Source of the DNA: Rhodococcoides fascians NBRC 12155 = LMG 3623
Lineage (GTDB): Bacteria; Actinomycetota; Actinomycetes; Mycobacteriales; Mycobacteriaceae
Direction of reading: 5' to 3'
Assembly (NCBI RefSeq): GCF_001894785.1
Contig: NZ_BCWW01000001.1
Location: 744,001-808,000, forward strand
DNA length: 64,000 bases
How positions within the stretch are numbered: the stretch's first letter is position 1; every line of letters starts with the position of its first letter. The position numbers were made by a program, and so were the translations under genes. The notes under the pieces were generated by a model. It ran no database searches. It had not been told where the DNA came from and saw only the letters and a list, made by a program, of their open reading frames with translations. Below, piece by piece: positions 55,222 to 64,000 of the stretch.

Positions 55222-55896
55222 CTAGCGAGCTCGGCGAGCCAGGCGCTCGGAGTCCGAGATCAGTACGGACTTGCCCTCGAGGCGCAGCCATCCGCGGTGT
55301 GCGAAGTCGGCCAGTGCCTTGTTGACGGTCTCGCGCGACGCTCCGACGAGCTGAGCGATCTCTTCCTGCGTCAGGTCGTGGGTGACGCGCAGCGATCCCG
55401 CTTCCTGGGTGCCGAAGCGCTGGGCAAGCTGAAGCAGCGCCTTGGCCACGCGTCCGGGGACGTCGGTGAAGATGAGGTCGGCCAGGTTGTTGTTGGTGCG
55501 ACGCAACCGGCGAGCCAGGACGCGCAGCAGCTGCTCGGCGATCTCGGGGCGCTGATCGATCCAGTCCTTGAGAGCCGCGCGGTCCATGCTGACCGCGCGC
55601 ACCTCGGTGACCGTGGTGGCCGAGGACGTGCGAGGGCCGGGGTCGAAGATGGAGAGCTCGCCGAACATGTCCGACGGTCCCATGATCGTCAGCAAGTTCT
55701 CGCGGCCGTCGGGGGAGCGTCGCCCGAGCTTGATCTTGCCGGAAACGATGATGTAGAGCCGGTCTCCGGGCTCACCCTCGTTGAACACCACGTGTCCCCG
55801 GGGGAAATCGACAGGCTGCAGCTGCTTCGTCAGTGCCGCAACCGCAGAGGGTTCGACTCCTTGGAAGATGCCGGCCCGTGCCAGGACGTCGTCCAC
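55222..55896 (-). CDS. crp: cAMP receptor protein Crp/GlxR
   Basis: This 224-residue regulator is near-identical in layout to M. tuberculosis Crp (Rv3676, 224 residues). It has a cyclic-nucleotide domain with [20 protein letters not shown] and [18 protein letters not shown], and a winged helix-turn-helix [24 protein letters not shown]. It binds TGTGA-N6-TCACA sites and links carbon state and respiration to transcription. GTG 55896 has AAGGAG 6 bases upstream and restores the family length; the open frame runs further upstream but looks non-coding. Matching sites are seen at 12190 and, with one mismatch, at 48770. Confidence 0.95.
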   Translation of the reverse strand: MDDVLARAGIFQGVEPSAVAALTKQLQPVDFPRGHVVFNEGEPGDRLYIIVSGKIKLGRRSPDGRENLLTIMGPSDMFGELSIFDPGPRTSSATTVTEVRAVSMDRAALKDWIDQRPEIAEQLLRVLARRLRRTNNNLADLIFTDVPGRVAKALLQLAQRFGTQEAGSLRVTHDLTQEEIAQLVGASRETVNKALADFAHRGWLRLEGKSVLISDSERLARRAR

Positions 55897-56151
55897 TTGC
55901 GCTCCTTTTGGGATGTCGGCGATGCGGTGACCCGCACCCCCGAAGGCGTCTGTACACACTCGTCTCACCACCGAATCGCGCTGCGATTCAGGCGTCGATG
56001 CCGATGCAATGTTCAAACACAACAATTACCTCAGGGGAGTCTACTTCGACTCGGCCGAAACCGAGTGATCGACGCCACCACAGGTTGCCAGAGGAACGGT
56101 ACGTCTGTTCGCGTTCACCGTAAATTCATCCGAATGCGGACAAATGGGTGC

Positions 56152-56421
56152 TCAACTGGCCCGTTGGTCGACCATGCCGTCGCGCGTGTCGATCGTGCGC
56201 GGAGGAGTCTGGTGACGCTTGCGGGTGTTGAACCGAGCCAGGGCGTGGGGGAAGCCCTCGTTCGCCAGTGTGGCGACCTCGGACTTGCTCGCCTGATCGA
56301 GGAATTCCTCTACTTCGTGCTCCCGGACGCCGAGCTTGCTGAGCCGGAACTCGACGCGCTCCATCGCGAGTGCGAAGAGCATGAGTAGTACCGGAAAGAG
56401 CACCACGGCGAGTCCTTGCAT
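56152..56421 (-). CDS. small membrane protein of unknown function
   Basis: An 89-residue protein with one N-terminal hydrophobic segment (LAVVLFPVLLMLFALAME) followed by a charged cytoplasmic tail containing RLSKLGVREHEVEEFLDQASKSEVATL. The position between crp and nth matches M. tuberculosis Rv3675, also a membrane protein. The stretch of about 255 bases between this gene and the crp start holds no other frame I trust and should contain the crp promoter. Confidence 0.75.
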   Translation of the reverse strand: MQGLAVVLFPVLLMLFALAMERVEFRLSKLGVREHEVEEFLDQASKSEVATLANEGFPHALARFNTRKRHQTPPRTIDTRDGMVDQRAS

Positions 56422-56501
56422 ACCGGCCAGTTAACACCGAAAAGGTCTCGATACAAACACAGCTCGGCGCGCTCGCGTAGTTCGTTACGCATTCTTGTCC
56501 G

Positions 56502-56507
56502 TACAGT
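56502..56507 (+). promoter_or_regulatory. -10 element, nth operon
   Basis: TACAGT ends 6 bases before GTG 56514. Confidence 0.65.
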
Positions 56508-56513
56508 TGTGGC

Positions 56514-57281
56514 GTGGAATCGACAGCCCCGAAACGCCCCGACGTGCGCAAACGCGAGGAGACGCGACTCGGCCTCGTGCGGCGGGCCCGGCGGATGAAC
56601 CGAACGCTCGGGGTCGCGTTTCCGCACGTCTACTGCGAACTCGACTTCACCACGCCCCTCGAACTCGCCGTCGCGACCATCCTCTCGGCGCAGTGCACCG
56701 ACAAGCGCGTCAACATGGTGACTCCGGCCCTGTTCGTGAGATACCGCACAGCTCGCGACTATGCCGAAGCCGACCGCACCGAGCTCGAGGAGTTCATCCG
56801 AACCACCGGCTTCTACCGCAACAAGGCCAACTCGCTGATCGGGCTCGGGCAGAAGTTACTCGAGAACTTCGACGGCGAAGTCCCCGCATCGTTGAAGGAC
56901 CTGGTGACGTTGCCCGGCATCGGCCGCAAGACGGCCAACGTCGTGCTCGGCAACGCGTTCGACGTTCCCGGCATCACCGTCGACACCCACTTCGGTCGGT
57001 TGGTACGGCGCTGGCAGTGGACCGAAGAAGAGGACCCGGTCAAGGTGGAGCACGCCGTCGGCGCGCTGATCGAGCGGAAAGAGTGGACCGTGCTCTCCCA
57101 TCGCGTCATCTTTCACGGTCGACGCGTCTGCCACTCCCGCACGCCGGCGTGCGGGGTGTGCGTCCTCGCCAAGGACTGCCCGTCGTTCGGCCTCGGCCCG
57201 ACCGATCCAGCGACCGCTGCCGCCCTGGTGAGAGGTCCCGAGACCGATCATCTGCTCGCTCTCGCCGGAATCGTGTCGTGA
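56514..57281 (+). CDS. nth: endonuclease III, leaderless
   Basis: This 255-residue DNA glycosylase/AP lyase removes oxidised pyrimidines. The helix-hairpin-helix [17 protein letters not shown] carries catalytic Lys139; Asp157 is in VDTHFGRL. The 4Fe-4S loop has Cys206-x6-Cys213-x2-Cys216-x5-Cys222, the exact Nth spacing. GTG 56514 is set by TACAGT (56502-56507) ending 6 bases upstream. Its stop overlaps the next start by 4 bases, beginning a four-gene chain through marP. Confidence 0.96.
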   Translation: MESTAPKRPDVRKREETRLGLVRRARRMNRTLGVAFPHVYCELDFTTPLELAVATILSAQCTDKRVNMVTPALFVRYRTARDYAEADRTELEEFIRTTGFYRNKANSLIGLGQKLLENFDGEVPASLKDLVTLPGIGRKTANVVLGNAFDVPGITVDTHFGRLVRRWQWTEEEDPVKVEHAVGALIERKEWTVLSHRVIFHGRRVCHSRTPACGVCVLAKDCPSFGLGPTDPATAAALVRGPETDHLLALAGIVS

Positions 57282-57940
57282 ACAAGGCTGCACTCCGCTG
57301 GTCTCTGGTCGCGCTCATTCTCGTCGTCGGGATGGTCTATGCCCTCTGGCCACGCAATGAATCTCCGGCAACGCAGCGCGCCGATGGTCCCGGTCTGGGG
57401 CAGCAAGGACCGTCGACGGCCGAGCGTCGGGCCGCCGATACTCCCGAGGCTCTGGCACCGCTGCGGCAGACCGCCGGTCTCGACGCATGTCCGACGCCGT
57501 CGGGCGCTGCAGCAGGACCGTTGACGGGCATCACCCTCGAATGCATCGGCGACGGCTCGTCGATCGACCTCGGCCAGGCTCTGGCCGGGCGACCCGCACT
57601 GCTCAACATCTGGGCCTACTGGTGCGGCCCGTGCGCGAAGGAGTTGCCTTACCTGCAGCAATACGCGCAGCGGGCGGGTGATGCAGTCACGGTGTTGACT
57701 GTCCACAACGATGCCAACGAGTCCAACGGGCTGACCCGTCTGGCCGAGTACGGCGTCACGCTGCCCGGCGTTCAGGACGGTGCCGGACGCGTCGCCGCGG
57801 CGACGGAAGCGCCGAACGTGTTGCCCGTATCCGTTTTGATATCTGCGGATGGCACTGTCGCCAAGGTGCTGACCGAACCCTTCACAAGCGTCGACGACAT
57901 CGCCGACGCAGTCCGCGAGAACCTCGGAGTCGCGTCGTGA
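57278..57940 (+). CDS. membrane-anchored TlpA-like thioredoxin
   Basis: This 220-residue protein has an N-terminal signal anchor ([19 protein letters not shown]), a linker of about 60 residues, and a thioredoxin fold with WCGPC (Cys116, Cys119) in [19 protein letters not shown]. It is a secreted, membrane-bound thiol oxidoreductase, corresponding to Rv3673c. Two extra cysteines (Cys71, Cys89) precede the fold. The GTG start overlaps the nth stop by 4 bases and the stop overlaps the Nudix start by 4. Confidence 0.92.
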   Translation: MNKAALRWSLVALILVVGMVYALWPRNESPATQRADGPGLGQQGPSTAERRAADTPEALAPLRQTAGLDACPTPSGAAAGPLTGITLECIGDGSSIDLGQALAGRPALLNIWAYWCGPCAKELPYLQQYAQRAGDAVTVLTVHNDANESNGLTRLAEYGVTLPGVQDGAGRVAAATEAPNVLPVSVLISADGTVAKVLTEPFTSVDDIADAVRENLGVAS

Positions 57941-58650
57941 GCGCACCCGAGTGGCTCGGGCGCATGCTCGACGTCGCCGGCAGCGAAAACGGACTGACCG
58001 ACACCACCGGCATCAACCCGGTGCTGCAACGACAGGCGCAGCCGGCCGATCGAACCCGCTCGGCGGCGGTGTTGGTGCTGTTCGGTGGTCCGGCTGCCGC
58101 CGATCCGACCGCGCCCGGTGGGCTGCCCGCCGAGGCCGACGTTCTGCTGACCCAGCGGGCGTCGACCTTGCGCGACCACAGTGGGCAGATCGCCTTCCCC
58201 GGCGGTGCCACCGACCCGGGTGACGACGGGCCCATCGGAACGGCGCTGCGCGAGGCCCAGGAAGAAACCGGTCTCGACCCGGCCGGCGTCGTACCGCTCG
58301 CGACGATGCCCGGCATCTACGTGCCGCCGTCTCGATTCGATGTGGTTCCCGTGCTCTCGTACTGGCGGAGTCCAACCCCGGTCCGCGTCGTCGACGCCGG
58401 CGAAACCGAGCGCGTGGTGCGAGTTCCCCTGCGCGAGTTGCTCGATCCGGCCAACCGATTCCAGGTGCGTCACCCCGCCGGCTACCAGGGCCCGGCCTTC
58501 TCGGTGCAGGGAATGCTGGTGTGGGGATTCACGGGCGGTATTCTGGCGGGCCTGCTCGCTGTGTCGGGCTGGGAGTCCGAATGGGACACGGGGGATATAC
58601 GCGATCTGGAGGCCAGCTTGACTGCGGTAGGAGCGAGGCTCGATCGGTGA
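57937..58650 (+). CDS. Nudix hydrolase, CoA pyrophosphatase type
   Basis: This 237-residue protein has LLTQRASTLRDHSGQIAFPGGATDPGDDGPIGTALREAQEETGL, which combines the UPF0035 CoA-binding signature with the Nudix box; the box Glu of Gx5E is replaced by Asp, while REAQEETG is complete. It probably hydrolyses CoA or a related nucleotide. The position matches Rv3672c. GTG start, 4-base overlaps on both sides. Confidence 0.88.
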   Translation: MSAPEWLGRMLDVAGSENGLTDTTGINPVLQRQAQPADRTRSAAVLVLFGGPAAADPTAPGGLPAEADVLLTQRASTLRDHSGQIAFPGGATDPGDDGPIGTALREAQEETGLDPAGVVPLATMPGIYVPPSRFDVVPVLSYWRSPTPVRVVDAGETERVVRVPLRELLDPANRFQVRHPAGYQGPAFSVQGMLVWGFTGGILAGLLAVSGWESEWDTGDIRDLEASLTAVGARLDR

Positions 58651-59837
58651 CGGGTTCAGGGTGGGTCGATATCGCGGTGCTCGCCGTCGCGCTGCTGGCG
58701 GCGACGTCGGGATGGCGACAGGGGGCGGTGGCGTCGGCGCTGGCGTTTCTGGGAGTCGTTCTGGGTGCCGTCGCCGGAATTCTGGTGGCACCGCACGTGC
58801 TCGAACACGTCGACGGATCACGCACGAGGGTGTTCGTCGGTATCGCGTTGATCGTGGTGTTGGTGATCGTCGGTGAGGTGGCCGGCATGGTTCTGGGTCG
58901 TGCGTTGCGCAGCGGAATACATTCGCGCTCAGCCAGATCCGTGGACAGCACGATCGGGGCAGGTCTGCAGGCCGCGGCCGTGCTCGCTGCCGCATGGTTG
59001 CTCGCCATTCCGCTGACGTCCTCGTCGCAGCCCGAGGTGGCCAGTGCCGTGCGTGGCTCGACGGTCCTGGGCAAGGTCGACGAGGTGGCACCCGAGTGGC
59101 TGCGTCAGGTGCCCAAGGAATTCTCGGCGCTGCTCGACACGTCCGGGCTGCCGGACGTCATCGGTCCGTTCGGACGCACTCCGGTCGCCGACGTCGCTGC
59201 TCCCGACTCCGGGATCGCCGCAGGCCCCGTCCCGATAGCGTTGCAGGCGAGCGTCATCAAGATCAACGGAATCGCCCCGAGTTGCCAGAAGGCGCTCGAG
59301 GGTTCGGGTTTCGTCGTCGGGCCGGATCTGGTGATGACCAACGCCCACGTGGTGGCCGGTACCTCCGAGGTGACCGTCGATTCTCCGGACGGCCCTCTCG
59401 ACGCCGACGTCGTCCTCTTCGATCCCGAAGAAGATGTTGCTGTGCTTCGTGTTTCGCAGCTGCAAGCTCCGGTGTTGCCGTTCGCGCCGAACCCTGCCGA
59501 ATCCGGATCCGACGCCATCGTGCTCGGCTACCCGGGTGGCGGTCCTTACACGGCGAGCCCAGCGCGCATTCGCGAGATCATCAACCTCAGCGGACCGGAC
59601 ATCTACCGCACCGGAACTGTTCAACGCGAGGTCTACACGGTTCGTGGATCGGTGCGGCAGGGCAATTCCGGTGGGCCACTGGTCAATTCGAACGGTGAGG
59701 TACTCGGTGTGGTGTTCGGTGCCGCCGTCGACGACCCCGATACCGGATTCGTCCTGACCGCAACCGAGATCTCGGACGAGCTTGCCCGCAGCTTCGATGC
59801 GCCGGTCAGTGTGGGGACCGGCGACTGCATCGTCTAG
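58647..59837 (+). CDS. marP: membrane-anchored serine protease MarP
   Basis: This 396-residue protein has four N-terminal membrane helices of the CvpA type (residues 5-125) and a periplasmic chymotrypsin-like protease. The triad is His234 (TNAHVV), Asp263 (EEDVAVLRV) and Ser341 (QGNSGGPL). Cys213 and Cys394 match the disulfide pair reported for M. tuberculosis MarP (Rv3671c, acid resistance), within one or two residues. GTG 58647 overlaps the Nudix stop. Confidence 0.95.
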   Translation: MTGSGWVDIAVLAVALLAATSGWRQGAVASALAFLGVVLGAVAGILVAPHVLEHVDGSRTRVFVGIALIVVLVIVGEVAGMVLGRALRSGIHSRSARSVDSTIGAGLQAAAVLAAAWLLAIPLTSSSQPEVASAVRGSTVLGKVDEVAPEWLRQVPKEFSALLDTSGLPDVIGPFGRTPVADVAAPDSGIAAGPVPIALQASVIKINGIAPSCQKALEGSGFVVGPDLVMTNAHVVAGTSEVTVDSPDGPLDADVVLFDPEEDVAVLRVSQLQAPVLPFAPNPAESGSDAIVLGYPGGGPYTASPARIREIINLSGPDIYRTGTVQREVYTVRGSVRQGNSGGPLVNSNGEVLGVVFGAAVDDPDTGFVLTATEISDELARSFDAPVSVGTGDCIV

Positions 59838-59847
59838 CGACGGGACG

Positions 59848-60780
59848 TCAGCTTTTCAGCGCGACGCGCAGGATTTCCTCGGACACCACGTCGGGGGCCT
59901 CCTGGTGCACGTAGTGCCCGATGTCCCGCACTGTTCGACGCGTCAGCCCCGGTGCCCAGTGCCGATCGCGATCGAGGGTGGTGGGTAGGACGTACGGATC
60001 GAGGTCACCGCTGATCTGCGCGACGGGGATCGAGGTCTTCACGTCGACGGCGTCCATGAAGCGTCGGCCCTCGGCGCGGAACTGGCTACGGAACGCCCAG
60101 CGCTGATATTCGAGGGCGCTGTGCGCGGCCCCGGGAATCCGGATGGCCGAGCGCATCTTGCCTGCGGTATCGGCGAAATCGTCGGTGCGCTGCCACTGCG
60201 ACCCGGCGCGGCTGCGCATCAATTCCTCCACTGCCGCGCCCCCTCGGCGCGTCAGCAGCTTCTCGGGGCGCAGCGGAACTTGATACCGAACGAAGTGCGG
60301 CAGCAGAGCACCGCGCTGTTCGGAATCCTTCAGCACGGCGCGGCGCAACGAGATCGGGTGCGGTGCATTGATCAGGACCATCGAGCGGACCATTCGCGGA
60401 TGCAGAGCCGAACTCGCCCAGCACACCAGGCCGCCGTCCGCATGGCCGACGAACGTCGCATGTGGGTACCCCAGTGCGCGAACGAGACCGACGATGTCGC
60501 CGGCCAGGGTCCATCCGTCGTAACCACGTGGGGGCTTGTCGGAGTCGCCGTAGCCGCGGAGGTCGACTGCGACCGCTCGCACTCCGGAACTCGCGAGCGC
60601 GTCGAGCTGGTGATGCCAGGAGTACCAGAAGTCGGCGAAGCCGTGCAGCAGCACCACCAGTGGGGCGTCGGGAGCATGCTCGCCGACCTCCACGGTGTGG
60701 AACCGGATTCCATTGGCATGGATGTCGCGATGGATCCACTGTCCCGGGTAACGGACCGTGGACGGATCGGGATGATTCAT
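59848..60780 (-). CDS. ephE: alpha/beta hydrolase, EphE-type epoxide hydrolase
   Basis: This 310-residue hydrolase uses an Asp nucleophile (Asp115 in VGHADGGLVCW), has the oxyanion HGFADFWYSW like epoxide hydrolases, and a terminal His in IGHYVHQEAP. It matches M. tuberculosis EphE (Rv3670) by position and motif. The substrate epoxide is unknown. It is convergent with marP, with only 10 bases between stops. Confidence 0.88.
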   Translation of the reverse strand: MNHPDPSTVRYPGQWIHRDIHANGIRFHTVEVGEHAPDAPLVVLLHGFADFWYSWHHQLDALASSGVRAVAVDLRGYGDSDKPPRGYDGWTLAGDIVGLVRALGYPHATFVGHADGGLVCWASSALHPRMVRSMVLINAPHPISLRRAVLKDSEQRGALLPHFVRYQVPLRPEKLLTRRGGAAVEELMRSRAGSQWQRTDDFADTAGKMRSAIRIPGAAHSALEYQRWAFRSQFRAEGRRFMDAVDVKTSIPVAQISGDLDPYVLPTTLDRDRHWAPGLTRRTVRDIGHYVHQEAPDVVSEEILRVALKS

Positions 60781-60804
60781 ACTGCTCGACTCGCCGGGCG
60801 TCGT

Positions 60805-61299
60805 CTACTTCTTGTAGCCGGGGATTCCGGGAATGCTGTCGTGCTGGTTGGGCAGCACGGTCGACGCCTGCTTGAGGGAGTCGATGGTCTTCTCGGGCTT
60901 GCGCAGTTTCTTGACCCTGCGGTAGCCGAGGAACCCGAACAGGCCGGCGACCAGCACCATGAACACGAAGACGATGAGGAACGAGGCCCATCGGTAGAGC
61001 CACACGTCGAGGAGCTCGGCGGCGAAGAAGAAGAAGAAGAACGAGCTGAACAGCAGCACCGTCAGCGCGACGATGAAGAAGACGCTGCCCTGCAGACCCT
61101 TCTTGACCTCGCCGGTGACCTCGGCCTTGGCGAGGGCAACCTCGGCACGCACCAGCGTCGAGACCTGAGTCGTGGCGTCCTTGACGAGGTTTCCGATGCT
61201 CGCGCTACCGGGTGTGCGGGCATCGACATCGGTGAGAGGTATCGACGAAATCGTGTTCGGGACGCCGTTGCCGTATCCCTTGTCATTGCTGACGCTCAA
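60805..61299 (-). CDS. phage-holin-family (DUF1469) membrane protein, TTG start
   Basis: This 164-residue protein has an N-terminal amphipathic region (IGNLVKDATTQVSTLVRAEVALAKAEV) and two membrane helices (FFIVALTVLLFSSFFFFFFAAELL and FLIVFVFMVLVAGLFGFLGY), the DUF1469/YqjE-like layout. It is not a phage gene; the position matches Rv3669. The start appears to be TTG 61299, with AGGGG about 9 bases upstream. ephE begins 24 bases after its stop on the same strand. Confidence 0.85.
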   Translation of the reverse strand: MSVSNDKGYGNGVPNTISSIPLTDVDARTPGSASIGNLVKDATTQVSTLVRAEVALAKAEVTGEVKKGLQGSVFFIVALTVLLFSSFFFFFFAAELLDVWLYRWASFLIVFVFMVLVAGLFGFLGYRRVKKLRKPEKTIDSLKQASTVLPNQHDSIPGIPGYKK

Positions 61300-61566
61300 C
61301 TCTCGACCCCTTGTAATCGCTGTGCTCGGTATTGCGGTGATCGCTCTGCTCGGTGTTGCGGAAGATCGTATCGACAGTAGTGCCTAAGTAGCAGATTATC
61401 TGTCCCGCGGCGGCTGAGCGACGCTCGGCCCGTCGTCGGTTACCTCTCCGCCCGTCGCGACAAACACGGGAATGTTGCACGAATCGGCAACGAACGGCCC
61501 GGGGGCGTGAAATTCTCAGGTGTTCATCAGGTAATTTTCAGGGAACTTTCCCCTTCAGGAGCACTC

Positions 61567-62937
61567 GTGAGTTCACCCCACGCCGTCACGGACGACGGCG
61601 CAATTCCCGCACCTCAGGTGCCTCGGTCCCGAATCGTCATCGCCTCGATGGTCGGTACGTCCATCGAGTTCTTCGACTTCTATATCTATGCAACGGCCGC
61701 AGTGCTCGTCTTCCCCCGCCTGTTCTTCCCCGCGGGCAACGACACGACCGCGCTGCTGGCGTCGTTCGCGACGTTCGGTTTGGCGTTCGTCGCGCGACCC
61801 ATCGGCTCGATTCTGTTCGGCCACTTCGGTGATCGCATCGGACGCAAGGCCACCCTCGTCGGGTCCCTGCTGACGATGGGTGTCGCGACGTTCGCGATCG
61901 GGCTCCTGCCGACCTACGCCGCGGCGGGTCTGTGGGCACCGGCCCTGCTGGCGCTCATGCGCTTCACTCAGGGCGTCGGCCTCGGCGGCGAATGGAGTGG
62001 TGCGGCGTTGCTGGCCACCGAAACCGCGAAGCCGGGCAAGCGAGCCTGGGCGGCGATGTATCCGCAGTTGGGTGCGCCGATCGGCTTCTTCTTCGCCAAC
62101 GGCATATTCCTGCTCATCGTCATCGCGACCGGCTACGACTCCGCGAACTCCGGCACCGACCATGCGTTCCTCACGTGGGGCTGGCGCATCCCGTTCCTGC
62201 TCAGCGCGATCATGGTGATCATCGGCCTGTACGTCCGCCTCAAGCTCGAGGAGACGCCGGTGTTCAAGCTGGCAGTCGAGCGCGGCCAGAAGGTCAAGAC
62301 CCCGTTGGCCCAGGTGTTCAAGACGAGCTGGCGTCAACTGATCATCGGCACGTTCGTCATGCTCGCCACGTACACGCTCTTCTACATCATGACGACGTGG
62401 GTGGTCAGTTACGGAACAGGCAAGGTGGCCGACGTCAACGGGCCCAAGCTCGCGATTCCGTACACGGACTTCCTGGAGCTCCAGCTCATCGCGGTGCTGT
62501 TCTTCGCGGCGCTGATCCCGGTCGCCGGGCTGCTCGCCGACAAGTACGGCCGCCGCCCCACGCTCATCGTCATCACCGCGGCGATCGTGCTGTTCGGTCT
62601 GTCGTTCCACTGGTTCGCCGACCCGTCGTCCGCGTCGGCAGGCAAGATGCTGGTGTTCATGTGCGTCGGCCTGGGACTGATGGGCCTGACGTTCGGGCCC
62701 ATGAGTGCCGTTCTGCCGGAACTGTTTCCGACGAACGTGCGCTACACGGGCTCGGGAATTTCGTACAACACCGCGTCGATCCTCGGTGCCGCAGTGGCTC
62801 CGTTCATCGCAACCTGGCTGGTGAGTTCCTACGGCGTCGGCTGGGTGGGCGTCTATCTCGCCATCGCCGCTGCGCTGACCCTGATCTCGCTGATCATCAT
62901 GAAGGAAACGCGAGACCAGTCGCTCGACAGCGTCTGA
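61567..62937 (+). CDS. MFS metabolite:proton symporter (MHS family)
   Basis: This 456-residue twelve-helix transporter belongs to the ShiA/ProP/KgtP group: SMVGTSIEFFDFYIYATAAVLVFP at the start, GHFGDRIGRKATL in the first loop, GGEWSGAALLATE and LADKYGRRPTLI in the second half. It imports a carboxylate, betaine or similar solute with protons. GTG 61567 is chosen because AGGAG lies 5 bases upstream. Its TGA stop forms the left edge of repeat copy 4. It occupies the position of the Rv3668c protease in the M. tuberculosis order. Confidence 0.92.
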   Translation: MSSPHAVTDDGAIPAPQVPRSRIVIASMVGTSIEFFDFYIYATAAVLVFPRLFFPAGNDTTALLASFATFGLAFVARPIGSILFGHFGDRIGRKATLVGSLLTMGVATFAIGLLPTYAAAGLWAPALLALMRFTQGVGLGGEWSGAALLATETAKPGKRAWAAMYPQLGAPIGFFFANGIFLLIVIATGYDSANSGTDHAFLTWGWRIPFLLSAIMVIIGLYVRLKLEETPVFKLAVERGQKVKTPLAQVFKTSWRQLIIGTFVMLATYTLFYIMTTWVVSYGTGKVADVNGPKLAIPYTDFLELQLIAVLFFAALIPVAGLLADKYGRRPTLIVITAAIVLFGLSFHWFADPSSASAGKMLVFMCVGLGLMGLTFGPMSAVLPELFPTNVRYTGSGISYNTASILGAAVAPFIATWLVSSYGVGWVGVYLAIAAALTLISLIIMKETRDQSLDSV

Positions 62938-63001
62938 GCGGCTGCGCCGCATGTGAGTGGAACCTCGTAGTGGGCTACGAGGTTCCACTCACATGGGAGC
63001 G

Positions 63002-63010
<9 letters not shown>
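62936..63010. repeat. dispersed hairpin repeat, copy 4
   Basis: A perfect 20-bp stem (62951-62970 with 62975-62994) closes a TGGG loop. The left flank GAGCGGCTGCGCCGC overlaps the MFS stop codon, and the right flank through 63010 contains the acs stop (minus strand) and matches the flank of copy 1. This is the most complete copy. Confidence 0.9.

Positions 63011-64000
<990 letters not shown>

Noticed and set aside
57772..59091. A 439-codon minus-strand frame over the thioredoxin, Nudix and marP genes
   Set aside because: The translation is low-complexity Arg/Pro-rich and the plus-strand genes there have clear motifs and overlaps.
60805..61299. A phage remnant because of the holin-family gene
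   Set aside because: DUF1469 proteins are chromosomal housekeeping membrane proteins and the position is syntenic with Rv3669.

Overview
The window looks like chromosomal DNA of a mycolic-acid actinobacterium, most likely Rhodococcus or a close relative. It is GC-rich, GTG and TTG starts are common, and many genes have leaderless promoters. Its markers include WhiB4, MarP, the MurT/GatD pair, F420-type and DUF2236 enzymes and DUF222-HNH. From memory, two blocks follow the Mycobacterium tuberculosis gene order. About 9.3-26.2 kb matches Rv3720 back to Rv3708c (CFA synthase-like, FAD oxidase, SRPBCC, ybaB, recR, Rv3714c-like, gatD, murT, leuA, ask, asd). About 44.6-64 kb matches Rv3683 back to Rv3667 (metallophosphoesterase, ponA2, whiB4, two ArsA-type ATPases, small protein, RidA, MBL hydrolase, crp, small membrane protein, nth, thioredoxin-like, Nudix, marP, ephE, holin-like, acs).

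Region by region. 0-9.2 kb is metabolic: a cut alpha/beta hydrolase; an aldehyde dehydrogenase plus DUF2236/MpaB oxygenase pair opposite a GntR regulator; a TetR-ACBP-molybdopterin oxidoreductase run; and a second MpaB oxygenase divergent from that TetR across a 45-bp operator that contains both start codons. 9.3-26.2 kb holds lipid modification, RecR, peptidoglycan amidation, leucine synthesis with a leader-peptide attenuator, and the aspartate pathway (ask with an internal beta-subunit start, then asd). 26.2-44.5 kb is more accessory: sugar ABC ATPase, multicopper oxidase, DUF222-HNH protein, deacetylase with an extra 59-codon gene, a TetR/Baeyer-Villiger/GMC/unknown operon, catalase, Dps, HAD plus GH15, SDR, F420-type enzyme and tRNA-Pro. 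44.6-64 kb is the conserved cell-envelope, redox and CRP block, with two genes (acyltransferase-like and Gfo/Idh/MocA) and an MFS transporter that I do not place in the M. tuberculosis order.

Regulation is unusually readable. Sixteen start codons are preceded by a TANNNT hexamer at 6 or 7 nt, so leaderless transcription seems the default here. A perfect TGTGA-N6-TCACA CRP/GlxR site lies upstream of the lipid-methylation pair, a near match lies upstream of whiB4/ponA2, and crp itself is in the window. TetR-type palindromes lie beside two TetR genes.

The most unusual structure is a dispersed hairpin repeat (core GTGAGTGG..TCG). Four copies sit exactly at gene 3' ends; some supply stop codons, and two inverted copies bracket one AbiEi-like gene like terminal inverted repeats. 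I saw no CRISPR array, insertion sequence, prophage, rRNA or replication origin. No gene-free stretch exceeds 300 bases; the longest (about 250-275 bases, upstream of 12292, 32817, 48901 and 55896) are promoter regions.
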